A stretch of 64,000 nucleotides of DNA, taken from positions 496,001-560,000 of the forward strand of contig OZ252002.1 of assembly GCA_965247265.1 (NCBI GenBank), given 5' to 3'. This DNA is from G965247265 sp965247265. Its GTDB lineage: Bacteria > Pseudomonadota > Gammaproteobacteria > UBA4575. A program made the position numbers and the translations under genes. The notes beneath the pieces were generated by a model that was not told where the DNA came from, ran no database searches, and saw nothing but the letters and a program-made list of their open reading frames with translations. This document shows, in pieces, positions 1 through 9,179 of the stretch; the first letter of the stretch is position 1, and each line of letters opens with the position of its first letter.

Positions 1-192
1 TACTTTGTGCCACTGCCCTAAGACATAATTACGCAGCTTTTCATCCATAGGTTCTGTCGTATCAATTCGAAATGGCGCAAGCGCTAATCGAATTTCGATT
101 TCGTTTGCAAATTTCTTTTTAATCTTTTGAATTACAGGCGCAATCCCCCAACACCATGAGCACATTGGGCTTGCAAAATAGACTACCTGCAT
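1..192 (-). CDS. DsbA-family thioredoxin-fold protein (N-terminal part, runs off window)
   Basis: The first 64 codons read on the minus strand from an ATG at 192 and continue past the window edge. A CxxC redox motif (Cys-Ser-Trp-Cys) follows the first beta strand, at about residues 11-14, with a Pro-Met before it. This is the pattern of cytoplasmic DsbA/FrnE-like oxidoreductases. No signal peptide is present, which argues against a periplasmic DsbA. The thioredoxin-like family is clear; the exact substrate or subfamily is not. It lies upstream of nothing visible and just downstream of the gamma-glutamyltransferase gene on the same strand, so the two may be co-transcribed. Confidence 0.75.
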   Translation of the reverse strand, partial: MQVVYFASPMCSWCWGIAPVIQKIKKKFANEIEIRLALAPFRIDTTEPMDEKLRNYVLGQWHKV

Positions 193-218
193 AAATATAT
201 TGCAAGCTTAAATTTTAG

Positions 219-1904
219 TTACTCGCCAACTTGTGCATGGCCAGTCCCACGTGGGTCACTTGCGGCAGTTACATGATTATTCTTTTGATTCCAAATGATT
301 GCATGCATATTGCCATAATGACGGTTGAGCTCTTTTAGTTTATGACCCATTTTGTTAAGTGATGCCTGAATTGATTCATCCATGCCATCTAACTCGAATT
401 GAATCTCATCGGGTACAAGCTGATGGTGAAAACGAGAAAGACTAACCATGCTATCAACATCTGCGCCGTCAATAAATGCTAAAGACGATAAAAGCACCAT
501 AGAAATGATGCGGCTGCCTCCCGGTGTACCCAAAATTGCGATTCGATCTCCATCATTCAAAAATGTAGGTGTCATGCTGGACAGCATACGTTTTCCGGGT
601 TGGATAGCATTGGAATCGCCTCCTATTAATCTCCATAAATTTAGATGCCCCGGCTTAGTAGAGAAGTCATCCATTTCATTATTTAGCAAAACACCTGTGC
701 CTTTTGCTACAAACCCAGAGCCGAAGGGATAATTAATTGATAGTGTTGCCGCGACATAGTTTCCAGCTTGATCGATGACTGAAAAATGTGTTGTGTTTCT
801 GCCCTTTTGCAGCGGTGATGGGTTATTTAAATACTCTTGGCTTGAAGTTGCATGTTGTAAACTAAAATTTGCAATCAACTCCTCTGCATAGCGCATCGAT
901 AACAACTTTTCCACAGGGACATTGACATAGTCTGCATCGCCAAGAAATTGTGCGCGCTCAAAATATGCACGGCGCATTACTTCTACAATTAAATGTGTGC
1001 GCTCAACTTCATTTAAGTGACTTGAGTCAAACATCGATAACATATTCAGCATTTGCATAAGCACAACCCCGCCAGAGGATGGCAGCGCTGCGCTAATAAT
1101 ATTTACATTTTTATATTTACCGGTAATTGGTAACCGCTCTTTAACCTCATATTGGTGCAAATCTCGTAACTGCCAATTGCCACCAGCTTCTTGCACACCT
1201 TTAACTAATAGCTCTGCAACGTTGCCACGATAAAACCCGTCCTTTCCTTGATCTCGAATATGGCTCAAAACATCTGCAATATCTGGTTGCTTTAGAATAA
1301 AACCAGAATTAGGTACGTTGTCATTTTCTAAAAAAATTTCAGAGGCGTGTGATGAAGCTTGCAGCCTCTCAAGCACTGTTGTCGCATGTTTTTGATAGCG
1401 CTTTGTAATAGAAAATCCATTTCGTGCAATGTGAATAGCTGGACCAAGTGTTGTGCTTAATGGCAACTGACCAAAGTTTTCTGATAAATGCGCAATTGCG
1501 GCGGGCACGCCAGGTATGCCCGCAGCCAAAGGGCCTGTAACGGAACGATCGGTTGGATTTCCGTCTGAATCTAAATACATGTCTCGTGTGGCTGCAAGTG
1601 GGGCAGTCTCTCTTGCATCCAACATTATATCGGCATTATTTTCAGCAACGTGCAGCAACAAAAATCCACCACCACCTAATCCTGATGCATAGGGTTCGAC
1701 CACTGCTAACATTGATGTTACAGCGATGGCGGCATCAAAGGCATTACCACCTTGGGAAAGAATATCTATACCTGCTTGTGTAGCAAGTGGATGGGCACTG
1801 GCTACTGCATAATTGGGTGCTTGTTGCTCTGTTACAGAATCTTTAATATCCGCATCGCAAGCCACAAATAGCAATATGGCAGAAATAATCAACAAGCAAC
1901 GCAT
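219..1904 (-). CDS. ggt: gamma-glutamyltransferase (glutathione hydrolase)
   Basis: 561 aa, full length for the family. It transfers or hydrolyses the gamma-glutamyl group of glutathione in the periplasm and is made as a proenzyme that cleaves itself. The N-terminus is a hydrophobic signal with a Cys at residue 16 preceded by Phe-Val-Ala, so it may be a lipoprotein, although the lipobox is imperfect. The large-subunit signature (GGNAFDAAIA near residue 52) is present. The autoprocessing nucleophile is Thr371 in Asn-Thr-Thr-His-Phe-Ser. The small subunit keeps the Gly-Gly-Ser loop (TPGGSRII). It is separated by 14 bp from coaD upstream on the same strand. Confidence 0.93.
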   Translation of the reverse strand: MRCLLIISAILLFVACDADIKDSVTEQQAPNYAVASAHPLATQAGIDILSQGGNAFDAAIAVTSMLAVVEPYASGLGGGGFLLLHVAENNADIMLDARETAPLAATRDMYLDSDGNPTDRSVTGPLAAGIPGVPAAIAHLSENFGQLPLSTTLGPAIHIARNGFSITKRYQKHATTVLERLQASSHASEIFLENDNVPNSGFILKQPDIADVLSHIRDQGKDGFYRGNVAELLVKGVQEAGGNWQLRDLHQYEVKERLPITGKYKNVNIISAALPSSGGVVLMQMLNMLSMFDSSHLNEVERTHLIVEVMRRAYFERAQFLGDADYVNVPVEKLLSMRYAEELIANFSLQHATSSQEYLNNPSPLQKGRNTTHFSVIDQAGNYVAATLSINYPFGSGFVAKGTGVLLNNEMDDFSTKPGHLNLWRLIGGDSNAIQPGKRMLSSMTPTFLNDGDRIAILGTPGGSRIISMVLLSSLAFIDGADVDSMVSLSRFHHQLVPDEIQFELDGMDESIQASLNKMGHKLKELNRHYGNMHAIIWNQKNNHVTAASDPRGTGHAQVGE

Positions 1905-1918
1905 GCTATGAAAATAAT

Positions 1919-2407
1919 TTATCGTTTATGGTTTGCTTTTTTTTGGAATGCTTTTACGACATCCGGTGAAACAAACTTTGAAACGTCTCCACCCAACCCC
2001 GCAATTTCGCGCACCAGACTTGAGGAAATAAATGCATACTCTTCAGCAGGTGTTAAAAATATGGATTCAAAACTATCATCGAGTTGCCGATTCATACTTG
2101 CTAACTGAAATTCAAATTCAAAATCTGACACTGCTCGTATGCCGCGTAAAATTGCTTTGGCGTTGTGTTGTTGCGCGAAATCAACGAGTAAGCCATCAAA
2201 TCCACAAATTTTTACATTTGCAACAGCTGCCAGTGCTTGTTCTGCAAGTTCTACTCTCTCATCCAAATCAAAATAAGGTACTTTATCCCCTGCATTAGCT
2301 ACGCCGACGATGACTTGATCAAATAAAGTACAGGCTCGACGCACAAGATCAGCGTGCCCATTTGTAATGGGATCAAATGTACCTGGATAAACTGCAATGC
2401 GCACCAT
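1919..2407 (-). CDS. coaD: pantetheine-phosphate adenylyltransferase
   Basis: 162 aa, typical length. It catalyses the penultimate step of coenzyme A synthesis, ATP plus 4'-phosphopantetheine to dephospho-CoA, in the cytosol. The nucleotidyltransferase signature Thr-Asn-Gly-His lies at residues 15-18, and the second ATP-binding motif Ile-Ser-Ser-Ser with the following Arg lies near 127-133. It follows rsmD on the same strand with a 53-bp gap, the usual rsmD-coaD arrangement in proteobacteria. Confidence 0.96.
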   Translation of the reverse strand: MVRIAVYPGTFDPITNGHADLVRRACTLFDQVIVGVANAGDKVPYFDLDERVELAEQALAAVANVKICGFDGLLVDFAQQHNAKAILRGIRAVSDFEFEFQLASMNRQLDDSFESIFLTPAEEYAFISSSLVREIAGLGGDVSKFVSPDVVKAFQKKANHKR

Positions 2408-2460
2408 GCTTTAAGTTTAATATGAAGCGCATGCTAAAAGGTGATTTTATTTGAAATTTC

Positions 2461-3024
2461 TTAATTCAGTGCTTCAAATAATGCGTAACGCACCTGCCCA
2501 GCAGATTTTTCCCTAATGCACGTAAAAGCGTTTAAACACTGTGGTTGTTCAAAATGAATTGAGGATTCAACATAAATTAAACCAGATGCTTCTAAAAGCT
2601 CTCTTGAATTTAATGTGGTCACAGCATGCTGGAGTAATTCGCTATTAAAAGGCGGATCTAAAAAGACGATATCGAATTTTTTATTTGCGTGCTGTAAATA
2701 GGCCAAAGCATCTTGATGCACAACGTCAACCTGCTGTGCAGCAAATGATTCTTTTTGCTCAGTTAGCATATCTGCAATTATGGTGTCAGCGTCAACCATT
2801 GTTACATGCTTTGCACCTCGCGACGCAGCTTCAAAACCTAACGCACCACTTCCTGCAAACAGATCAAGACACTCTGCTTGCGCTACTTTATTTGATAACC
2901 AGTTAAATAATGTTTCGCGTATACGGTCTGGTGTAGGTCGAATGATGGCATTGTTCGCAAAATTAATTTTACGACTACGCCAATCTCCGCCAATAATACG
3001 CAAGCTACTCTTATTCTTGGCCAC
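2461..3024 (-). CDS. rsmD: 16S rRNA m2G966 methyltransferase RsmD
   Basis: 187 aa. SAM-dependent N2-methylation of G966 in the small-subunit rRNA. The SAM-binding motif I (LDLFAGSGALG) is at about residues 53-63 and the catalytic DPPF tetrapeptide at about 123-126, both characteristic of RsmD. The start overlaps the end of the upstream M16 peptidase gene by 14 bp, indicating translational coupling. coaD follows. Confidence 0.95.
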   Translation of the reverse strand: MAKNKSSLRIIGGDWRSRKINFANNAIIRPTPDRIRETLFNWLSNKVAQAECLDLFAGSGALGFEAASRGAKHVTMVDADTIIADMLTEQKESFAAQQVDVVHQDALAYLQHANKKFDIVFLDPPFNSELLQHAVTTLNSRELLEASGLIYVESSIHFEQPQCLNAFTCIREKSAGQVRYALFEALN

Positions 3025-4312
3025 CTACAATAATCTTTGTCATGTTGTTTAAATTCAAATGTCGCTTAAATGCATCTTGAATATCCTGTTTCGTAACCGC
3101 TGAGATTTTATCTGTAAAACTGTCCAGATAATCTAATGGCATATTGTAATAACCAATCATCGATAGATAGCCCAAGATATCTCGATTGTTATCTATTCGT
3201 AATGGAAATCCACCAATAATATTATTCTTAGCCAACGTGAGCTCTTCATCCGTTGGCCCTTCTGCAATAAACTGTTCTATTGTTTTGAGTGATACATCGG
3301 AAGCTTCTTTTGCCTGTTCCACCTTTGTTTGCAATCCTAATAAAAAGGGACCCGGCAGCTGCATCGGAAGAAAATAACTATACACACTATAAGATAAGCC
3401 ACGTTCAACACGAACTTCTTTAACTAAACGCGATGTAAATCCTCCGCCACCAAGTACATGATTTCCTGCATATAAAATAAAATAATCGGGTTCGCCACGG
3501 CGAATGCCTAGCTGCCCAATATGCACATGTGCTTGTTGAGATGGATAGGGTACATAAATATCTTCAGCTGGTAAATTTGGATTAGGTTTAGGTATAGGTT
3601 CTGGTTTTTTGCCATTTCTAAGTTTTGCAGAAATTTTATTTGCTATTCTCTTTGCCAGCTTTTTATCAATGCCTCCAACAATAGCGATTAACGCATTGTC
3701 TGTGACTAGATAGCGTTGCTGAAATTTTTTAACATCTTCAATACTAATTTTATTGATACTATCTCGATTGCCTAATGTTGTTTGCGCATAAGGATGATCA
3801 CCATAGATAGCTTTATTGAACGCTTTGCTGGCAATATTGCCAGGTCTTTGTTCTTCATCCTTTATTGCAATAAGTGCTTGGTTTTTTAATCTTATGAAAT
3901 CTTTTTCAGGAAAACTTGGTTGCGTGAGAACAGTTATAAATGTTGATAATGCTTGATTGAATAACTGCTCATCAGAAAGGCTACGTAAACTAACACTGGA
4001 TCGATCAACATTAATACTTACACCAAATTGCGCACCTACATCTTCAAATTTTTCAGCGATTGCATCTGCATCTAATTCACCGGAACCAGCATTTAATAAG
4101 CTATGTGTGAGCTGAGATAAGCCTGAAAGTTCTCTATCTCTCGCACTGCCTGCATCAAACGTTAACTCTATATCGATAATTGGTAATTCTGGTGCTGCAA
4201 CAAACAAGGTCCTCACACCATTTTTAGTTTGCCACTGTTCGATTTTTGGTGATGCAGAAACTGTGTTTACCAAAATGCAGAAAATACCTATAACATATAA
4301 TATACGTTTCAT
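3011..4312 (-). CDS. M16-family peptidase-like protein, non-catalytic partner
   Basis: 433 aa with an N-terminal signal peptide (hydrophobic residues 4-18, cleavage near Ala-Ser). Two M16 domains are recognisable. At the place where the zinc site HxxEH should be (after Gly-Leu-Ser-Gln-Leu, near residue 68) there is no HxxEH motif, so it cannot bind zinc in the usual way. The C-terminal domain keeps the Arg/Tyr pair (RGLSYSVYSYF) used for substrate binding. Paired M16B peptidases commonly consist of one zinc subunit and one such partner, and the zinc subunit is the gene directly upstream. Probably a periplasmic or membrane-associated heterodimeric protease; substrate unknown. Confidence 0.88.
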   Translation of the reverse strand: MKRILYVIGIFCILVNTVSASPKIEQWQTKNGVRTLFVAAPELPIIDIELTFDAGSARDRELSGLSQLTHSLLNAGSGELDADAIAEKFEDVGAQFGVSINVDRSSVSLRSLSDEQLFNQALSTFITVLTQPSFPEKDFIRLKNQALIAIKDEEQRPGNIASKAFNKAIYGDHPYAQTTLGNRDSINKISIEDVKKFQQRYLVTDNALIAIVGGIDKKLAKRIANKISAKLRNGKKPEPIPKPNPNLPAEDIYVPYPSQQAHVHIGQLGIRRGEPDYFILYAGNHVLGGGGFTSRLVKEVRVERGLSYSVYSYFLPMQLPGPFLLGLQTKVEQAKEASDVSLKTIEQFIAEGPTDEELTLAKNNIIGGFPLRIDNNRDILGYLSMIGYYNMPLDYLDSFTDKISAVTKQDIQDAFKRHLNLNNMTKIIVGGQE

Positions 4313-4338
4313 ATTTTTATCTTAGATATTATTAGTGT

Positions 4339-5700
4339 TTAATTTTGTATAGTTGGTTTTGATGATTTGGAATCATTTTCTAATGGTTCAAGTACGGCAA
4401 CAGATAGCCCTTCTTCTACTAAATATTTTTTTGCAACCTGTTTAACCTGTTGTGCTGTAACCTCATTAATGCGTGCACTATATTCATCCATCATTTGCCA
4501 GCCCAATCCTACAGTTTCCAAACTACCGATAACGGTGGCTTGTCTTTGGATTGAGTCTTGCTGATAAACCTCACCAGCAATAACTTGTGCTTTGACACGT
4601 GCTAGCTCTTTTTCTTCAACCAAATTGTCTTGCAAATCTTTTATCTCTTCGTATAACGCTTGCTCTGCTTCTTCAGTAGTGTGCTTAGCCGCTGGTGTGG
4701 CATCAAATAAGAATAAGGTGGGATATCGAGTATATATGTTGTACCCAGAACCCGCACTTGCGACCAATTCTTTTTCGCGCACTAAACGTTTACTCAGTCT
4801 GGCACTTCGCCCACCATCAAGAACACCGGCTAATACGGACAAGGCGTAGGGTTCCCAATCATGCTCCGCGGTGGCTAGCGAAGGGGTTTTGTAGCCCAGC
4901 ATGATGTATGGAAGTTTTGCTACTGCTTTTACTGTAACGCGTCGTACGCCAGTTTGTGGATGTTCAATTCTTGGTTTGCTTTTAATAACTGGATGATCTT
5001 CAATATTTGCAAAATACCCTTCAGCTAACGCAAATACTTCTTTAGGCTCGACATCACCAACTATTACTACAGTCGCATTATTAGGTGTATACCATCGCTC
5101 ATACCATTGTTGCAAATCAGCAATTTGGAGATTATCCAAATCATTCATCCATCCAATTATTGGATGATGATAAGCGCTGTTTAGAAAAGCTGTTGCATAC
5201 AATTGCTCATAAACTAGCGCATTTGGGTTGTCATCTGTCCTTAAACGCCTCTCTTCTTTAACGACCTCAAGCTCACTTGTAAAATCTTCAGGAGATAAAA
5301 TTAAATTAACCATCCGATCAGATTCAAGCTCAAAGCTTACATCTAATTTACTTTCCCTCATCAATTGATAATAAGCGGTGTAATCACGACCTGTGAATGC
5401 ATTATCTCGTGCGCCTATATCTGCTACAGTAGATGAAAATGTTCCAGATGGATATTTTTCAGTCCCTTTAAACATCATATGTTCCAGCACATGAGATACA
5501 CCGGTAATACCACTATGTTCTTGTGCTGAACCAACGCGATACCAAACTTGTGAAATCACGACAGGTGCTCGATGATCTTCTTTAACGATGACTTTTAAAC
5601 CATTATTAAAAACTTTTTCGTGTGTTTTTGTCGCATTACCATATGAAGATGAAAAGAACACCGTGCATAGCAATACCAAAATAACTTTTATTACTTTCAT
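4339..5700 (-). CDS. M16-family zinc metallopeptidase, catalytic subunit
   Basis: 453 aa with a signal peptide (hydrophobic residues 5-19). The inverted zinc motif HxxEH is at residues 70-74 (His-Val-Leu-Glu-His) and the third zinc ligand Glu is near residue 150 in the VVKEERR segment, so this subunit is active by sequence. The partner lacking the motif follows 26 bp downstream. The gene is divergent from ftsY, an arrangement seen in other gammaproteobacteria. Family is certain; the physiological substrate cannot be read from the sequence. Confidence 0.92.
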   Translation of the reverse strand: MKVIKVILVLLCTVFFSSSYGNATKTHEKVFNNGLKVIVKEDHRAPVVISQVWYRVGSAQEHSGITGVSHVLEHMMFKGTEKYPSGTFSSTVADIGARDNAFTGRDYTAYYQLMRESKLDVSFELESDRMVNLILSPEDFTSELEVVKEERRLRTDDNPNALVYEQLYATAFLNSAYHHPIIGWMNDLDNLQIADLQQWYERWYTPNNATVVIVGDVEPKEVFALAEGYFANIEDHPVIKSKPRIEHPQTGVRRVTVKAVAKLPYIMLGYKTPSLATAEHDWEPYALSVLAGVLDGGRSARLSKRLVREKELVASAGSGYNIYTRYPTLFLFDATPAAKHTTEEAEQALYEEIKDLQDNLVEEKELARVKAQVIAGEVYQQDSIQRQATVIGSLETVGLGWQMMDEYSARINEVTAQQVKQVAKKYLVEEGLSVAVLEPLENDSKSSKPTIQN

Positions 5701-5796
5701 TTATACCTGTGGTTACACTTAATGTTAGGATTAGCGCCGTTTTGAAATACAGCTTTCAATTCGTTAGACCATACTATATCTATTTGTTCAAAATCT

Positions 5797-6744
5797 ATGG
5801 CTAAATTTGGAGTTTTATCTCGTTTACGACAAGGATTGTCGAAAACAAGCGACTCGCTCACAGAAGGGCTAGCGACGGCCGTGCTTGGCAAAAAAGAACT
5901 TGACATGGATCTTGTGGCTGAACTGGAGGATCGCTTGCTCCTCGCAGATGTGGGAATTGAAACAACAGATAAAATAATGGATGGCTTGTCTGTGCGAATT
6001 CGGCGTAAAGAGTTATCCAATGTAGAGGTGCTTTATGATGCACTTGAAGAAAGTATTGCAGAGATTCTTGCCCCTTGTAACAAACCATTACTTACGAAAA
6101 GCGTTCGTCCCTATACAATTTTAGTTGTAGGTGTAAATGGTGCCGGAAAAACGACAACCATTGGTAAAATTTCTCAACGTTTCATTGATAACAATCAATC
6201 AGTAATGCTTGCTGCTGGTGATACATTTCGCGCAGCAGCTGTAGAGCAGTTACAAGAATGGGGCTCAAGAACAAATGTACCCGTTATGGCACAAAAAAAT
6301 GGTGCAGACAGTGCTGCTGTAATTTTTGATGCGTACCAATCTGCTGTAGCCAGAAATATCGATATTTTAATTGCAGATACAGCAGGACGACTCCATACCC
6401 AACTAAACTTAATGGATGAATTAAAAAAGATTAAGCGTGCAATGCAAAAAATTGAACCTCAAGCACCACACGAAGTGCTTCTTGTGTTGGAAGCTGGCAC
6501 AGGTCAAAACGCACTAAAACAAGCCACTGAATTTCATCAAGCATTAAACGTAACAGGCTTGTGCATTACGAAATTAGATGGTACTGCAAAAGGCGGTATC
6601 GTATTAGCCATTGCGGATAAACTTAAGCTGCCAATACGTTTTATAGGTGTGGGTGAAGCTATCGAAGATTTGCGTGTGTTTGATGCGTACCAATATGCAA
6701 GCGCACTCTTGGGGCGAGATAAACTTGCTTCTAAAAAGCACTAG
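5797..6744 (+). CDS. ftsY: signal recognition particle receptor FtsY
   Basis: 315 aa SRP-family GTPase. It docks ribosome-SRP complexes at the inner membrane for co-translational insertion. The N and G domains are complete: P-loop GVNGAGKTTT at about 112-121, DTAGR, and TKLDGTAKGG. The long acidic A domain of E. coli FtsY is absent; only a short amphipathic N-terminus precedes the N domain. The usual Asp-Ala-x-Thr-Gly-Gln motif reads Glu-Ala-Gly-Thr-Gly-Gln, a conservative Asp-to-Glu change. First gene of ftsY-ftsE-ftsX; ftsE follows after 15 bp. Confidence 0.97.
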   Translation: MAKFGVLSRLRQGLSKTSDSLTEGLATAVLGKKELDMDLVAELEDRLLLADVGIETTDKIMDGLSVRIRRKELSNVEVLYDALEESIAEILAPCNKPLLTKSVRPYTILVVGVNGAGKTTTIGKISQRFIDNNQSVMLAAGDTFRAAAVEQLQEWGSRTNVPVMAQKNGADSAAVIFDAYQSAVARNIDILIADTAGRLHTQLNLMDELKKIKRAMQKIEPQAPHEVLLVLEAGTGQNALKQATEFHQALNVTGLCITKLDGTAKGGIVLAIADKLKLPIRFIGVGEAIEDLRVFDAYQYASALLGRDKLASKKH

Positions 6745-6759
6745 CTGCGAATAAAAGTA

Positions 6760-7455
6760 ATGATCGGGCTTCAAAATATCACTAAACGCTACCCCGGGAA
6801 TCGAGAAGCGCTCACACACTTAAATCTAACCTTAGAACAAGGTGAAATGGCTTTTCTTACAGGTGAATCAGGCGCAGGTAAAAGCACGCTGCTAAAACTA
6901 ATTGCTGCAATAGAAAGGCCTACCCGAGGTCAAATTTTTATTAATAAAATAAATATAGCAAAAATTCCTAAACGAAAAATACCAAGCTTGCGAAGGCATA
7001 TGGGTGTTGTTTTTCAGGCCCATCACTTGCTATACGATCGCAATGTTTTTGACAATGTTTCTTTACCACTACAAATAGCGGGTTACGCCCAGGCTGATAT
7101 TAATCGGCGTGTACGTGCTGCATTAGACAAGGTTGCGCTATTGGATAAAGAACAAGTAATGCCAATAACATTATCAGGTGGCGAACAACAACGTGTAGGT
7201 ATTGCACGTGCGGTAGTAAACAAACCTGCAATATTACTTGCGGATGAGCCCACTGGAAATCTTGATCCTAAATTATCGCTAGAGATTATGGAGCTCTTTG
7301 CTGAATTCAATCAAGTTGGTGTCACAGTACTTATAGCCAGCCATGATCTAGATTTAATTTCGCAAATGCAAAAACGCATCATCCAATTACATAACGGTCA
7401 ATGCAGCGAAGAAGATAGCGACTACAGCCTTTTAGATTACGAAGTAGTTAGATAA
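6760..7455 (+). CDS. ftsE: cell division ATP-binding protein FtsE
   Basis: 231 aa ABC ATPase. With FtsX it forms the divisome complex that activates septal peptidoglycan hydrolases. Walker A (GESGAGKST, about 35-43), the ABC signature (LSGGEQQR) and Walker B with its Glu (LLADEP) are all intact. The ATG at 6760 matches the family N-terminus. ftsX starts 15 bp after its stop. Confidence 0.97.
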   Translation: MIGLQNITKRYPGNREALTHLNLTLEQGEMAFLTGESGAGKSTLLKLIAAIERPTRGQIFINKINIAKIPKRKIPSLRRHMGVVFQAHHLLYDRNVFDNVSLPLQIAGYAQADINRRVRAALDKVALLDKEQVMPITLSGGEQQRVGIARAVVNKPAILLADEPTGNLDPKLSLEIMELFAEFNQVGVTVLIASHDLDLISQMQKRIIQLHNGQCSEEDSDYSLLDYEVVR

Positions 7456-7470
7456 GAAAGATAGAACCTC

Positions 7471-8439
7471 ATGGCAAAAGCCAAGCGACCACAGCCACTA
7501 GCAAAACCTAATTTCATAACGCGACTGCGTTCTTATGGTCGAGATCACTTGCGTGGCATGGTGTTCAGTTTAGGTAAGCTTTATAGACAACCCTTCGCAA
7601 CCACACTTACATTATTAATGATTGCCGTAGCACTAGCTTTACCATCTTGCTTATTTGTTCTTTTAAATAATTTGCAGGCTATTACCCACCAGTGGGATGA
7701 TGCAGGTCAAATTACCTTGTTCATGGAAACAGATACAGATGAAAGCACCATTAAACTTTTACGTAATCGCATGCAAGACCATCCTGCAATTAAAAGTGTC
7801 AAATATGTGTCGCCCAACGAAGCGATAAAAGAATTTCAACAACGTAGTGAATTTGGATATTTGTTAGATGGTTTAGAGAATAATCCATTACCGCCAATTT
7901 TAATTATCACGCCCGTCACATCTGCAAAACAAACGAAAGACCTAAATGAATTGGTAAGTGAATTTCAGAATCTTTCTAACGTGGAGTATGTGCAGTTAGA
8001 TATTGAATGGTTACAACGTCTACAAACTATCACGCGTATTGTGAGGCGCATCATTGCCTTAATTGGCATGATGATAGCAATATCTGTATTCCTTGTTGTG
8101 GGTAATAGCATTCGATTAGATATCGAAAACAGGCGTGAAGAAATTGAAGTAACAAAACTGATTGGGGCAACAGACCGCTTTATTAGACGACCATTTTTAT
8201 ATGGAGGTATGTGGTATGGCTTGTTAGGTGGCTTAATTGCCCTGCTGCTAGTCATTACGGTGCTTGTGATGATCAAGCAACCTGCCCAACATTTAATTGG
8301 ACTGTATGACAGTAGCTTTCAACTCATGTTACCAAGCTTTAAACAATGTTTAGGACTGGTTGCAACAAGTGTTTGCCTGGGCTTGATTGGATCATGGTTG
8401 GCAGTAGGCCGCCATATTTCAAAAATAGAGCCACGTTAA
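7471..8439 (+). CDS. ftsX: cell division protein FtsX
   Basis: 322 aa. The topology is that of FtsX: a basic cytoplasmic N-terminus, a first membrane helix at about residues 43-65, a large periplasmic loop, then three C-terminal membrane helices. The conserved FtsX/MacB-type segment with Arg-Glu-Glu-Ile-Glu-Val follows the second helix. Slightly longer at the N-terminus than many homologues. Co-transcribed with ftsE. Its end converges with a small minus-strand gene. Confidence 0.96.
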   Translation: MAKAKRPQPLAKPNFITRLRSYGRDHLRGMVFSLGKLYRQPFATTLTLLMIAVALALPSCLFVLLNNLQAITHQWDDAGQITLFMETDTDESTIKLLRNRMQDHPAIKSVKYVSPNEAIKEFQQRSEFGYLLDGLENNPLPPILIITPVTSAKQTKDLNELVSEFQNLSNVEYVQLDIEWLQRLQTITRIVRRIIALIGMMIAISVFLVVGNSIRLDIENRREEIEVTKLIGATDRFIRRPFLYGGMWYGLLGGLIALLLVITVLVMIKQPAQHLIGLYDSSFQLMLPSFKQCLGLVATSVCLGLIGSWLAVGRHISKIEPR

Positions 8440-8461
8440 CTAAATGCATTTAATATGCCGT

Positions 8462-8650
8462 TTAATCATCTTTTTTAAAACTCCCACCCATGCGTGCAAA
8501 GGGATATTCTTTTATGAGATTAGAATAGGCCTGTTTAGCCTCTTCTAAATTTGAAAACAACTCACTTATTTTTACCCATTGATCATTACGTAAGTTAATA
8601 ACGTAACAGATCGGAACTTGTGAATTTATTTGAGTAATATCAACACTCAT
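8462..8650 (-). CDS. hypothetical small protein
   Basis: 62 aa and not recognised. The ATG at 8650 has an AAGGA directly upstream, unusually close to the start. The C-terminal half has a plausible alpha/beta pattern, with an amphipathic helix rich in Glu, Ala and Lys followed by a Gly-Gly-Ser-Phe end. No membrane segment or signal peptide. It sits with the Nu1-like gene between ftsX and rpoH, where relatives usually have nothing. Base composition matches the surroundings. It could be a non-coding reading frame, but the amino-acid composition looks protein-like. Confidence 0.5.
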   Translation of the reverse strand: MSVDITQINSQVPICYVINLRNDQWVKISELFSNLEEAKQAYSNLIKEYPFARMGGSFKKDD

Positions 8651-8697
8651 CCTTGATCTATGCTGAATTTATATTGAAATAGCTTTATTTTTTAATG

Positions 8698-8910
8698 TCA
8701 CCAATCAGGTTCTAGATTCGTAATTGATAAACGCCAATTAATCGCATCGGCGGTATCGAAGATAAGCTCTCGTTCTTCTGGATTTCCCACCAGACCTTTT
8801 AATCGCTTACGCAGATACGGTAGGCCACGTCGAATCCAATGATCAATGGTGGGCTGATCGACGCCAAAGGTATGGGCCAAATCAGATTTACTTACTTGTA
8901 CGCCAGGCAT
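8698..8910 (-). CDS. Nu1-like (phage terminase small subunit type) helix-turn-helix protein
   Basis: 70 aa. Residues 5-30 read as a winged-helix DNA-binding segment: Ser-Lys-Ser-Asp-Leu-Ala-His-Thr-Phe-Gly-Val followed by Thr-Ile-Asp-His-Trp-Ile-Arg-Arg-Gly-Leu-Pro. This is the pattern of lambda gpNu1 and related terminase small-subunit N-termini (Leu-Ala, Gly, Thr-Ile-x-x-Trp, Gly-Met/Leu-Pro). The C-terminal part has Phe-Asp-Thr-Ala-Asp-Ala-Ile-Asn-Trp, also typical. No other phage gene is nearby, so this is either a remnant or a host regulator with the same fold. Fold assignment fairly safe; function unknown. Confidence 0.7.
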   Translation of the reverse strand: MPGVQVSKSDLAHTFGVDQPTIDHWIRRGLPYLRKRLKGLVGNPEERELIFDTADAINWRLSITNLEPDW

Positions 8911-9179
8911 TTATAAGTTTGTGATATTAGTTAAGTTAATAAATTGTATGGGCATGTTTATTAGGCTGTTTATGTATTAGATAAAGTACAAAATTGGGCC
9001 GATGGAAGGCCAAACAAATTTCTGTTGTAGATGCACAATTAGTAAGCTCTCTTTAACGTTCTACACAACGACTGAATATGAGCAAAGATACTTTGTGAGA
9101 AATTTGAAACAAGCCGGAACTGGGTAAAACGTGCATACAGAGCGACGTAACCACCAAATGAGGAAGAGACTTAATTGAA

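Noticed and set aside
3591..3620. Short proline/lysine repeat in the M16 partner as a tandem repeat
   Set aside because: It is a normal interdomain linker (Pro-Lys-Pro-Asn type), too short and imperfect to call a repeat.
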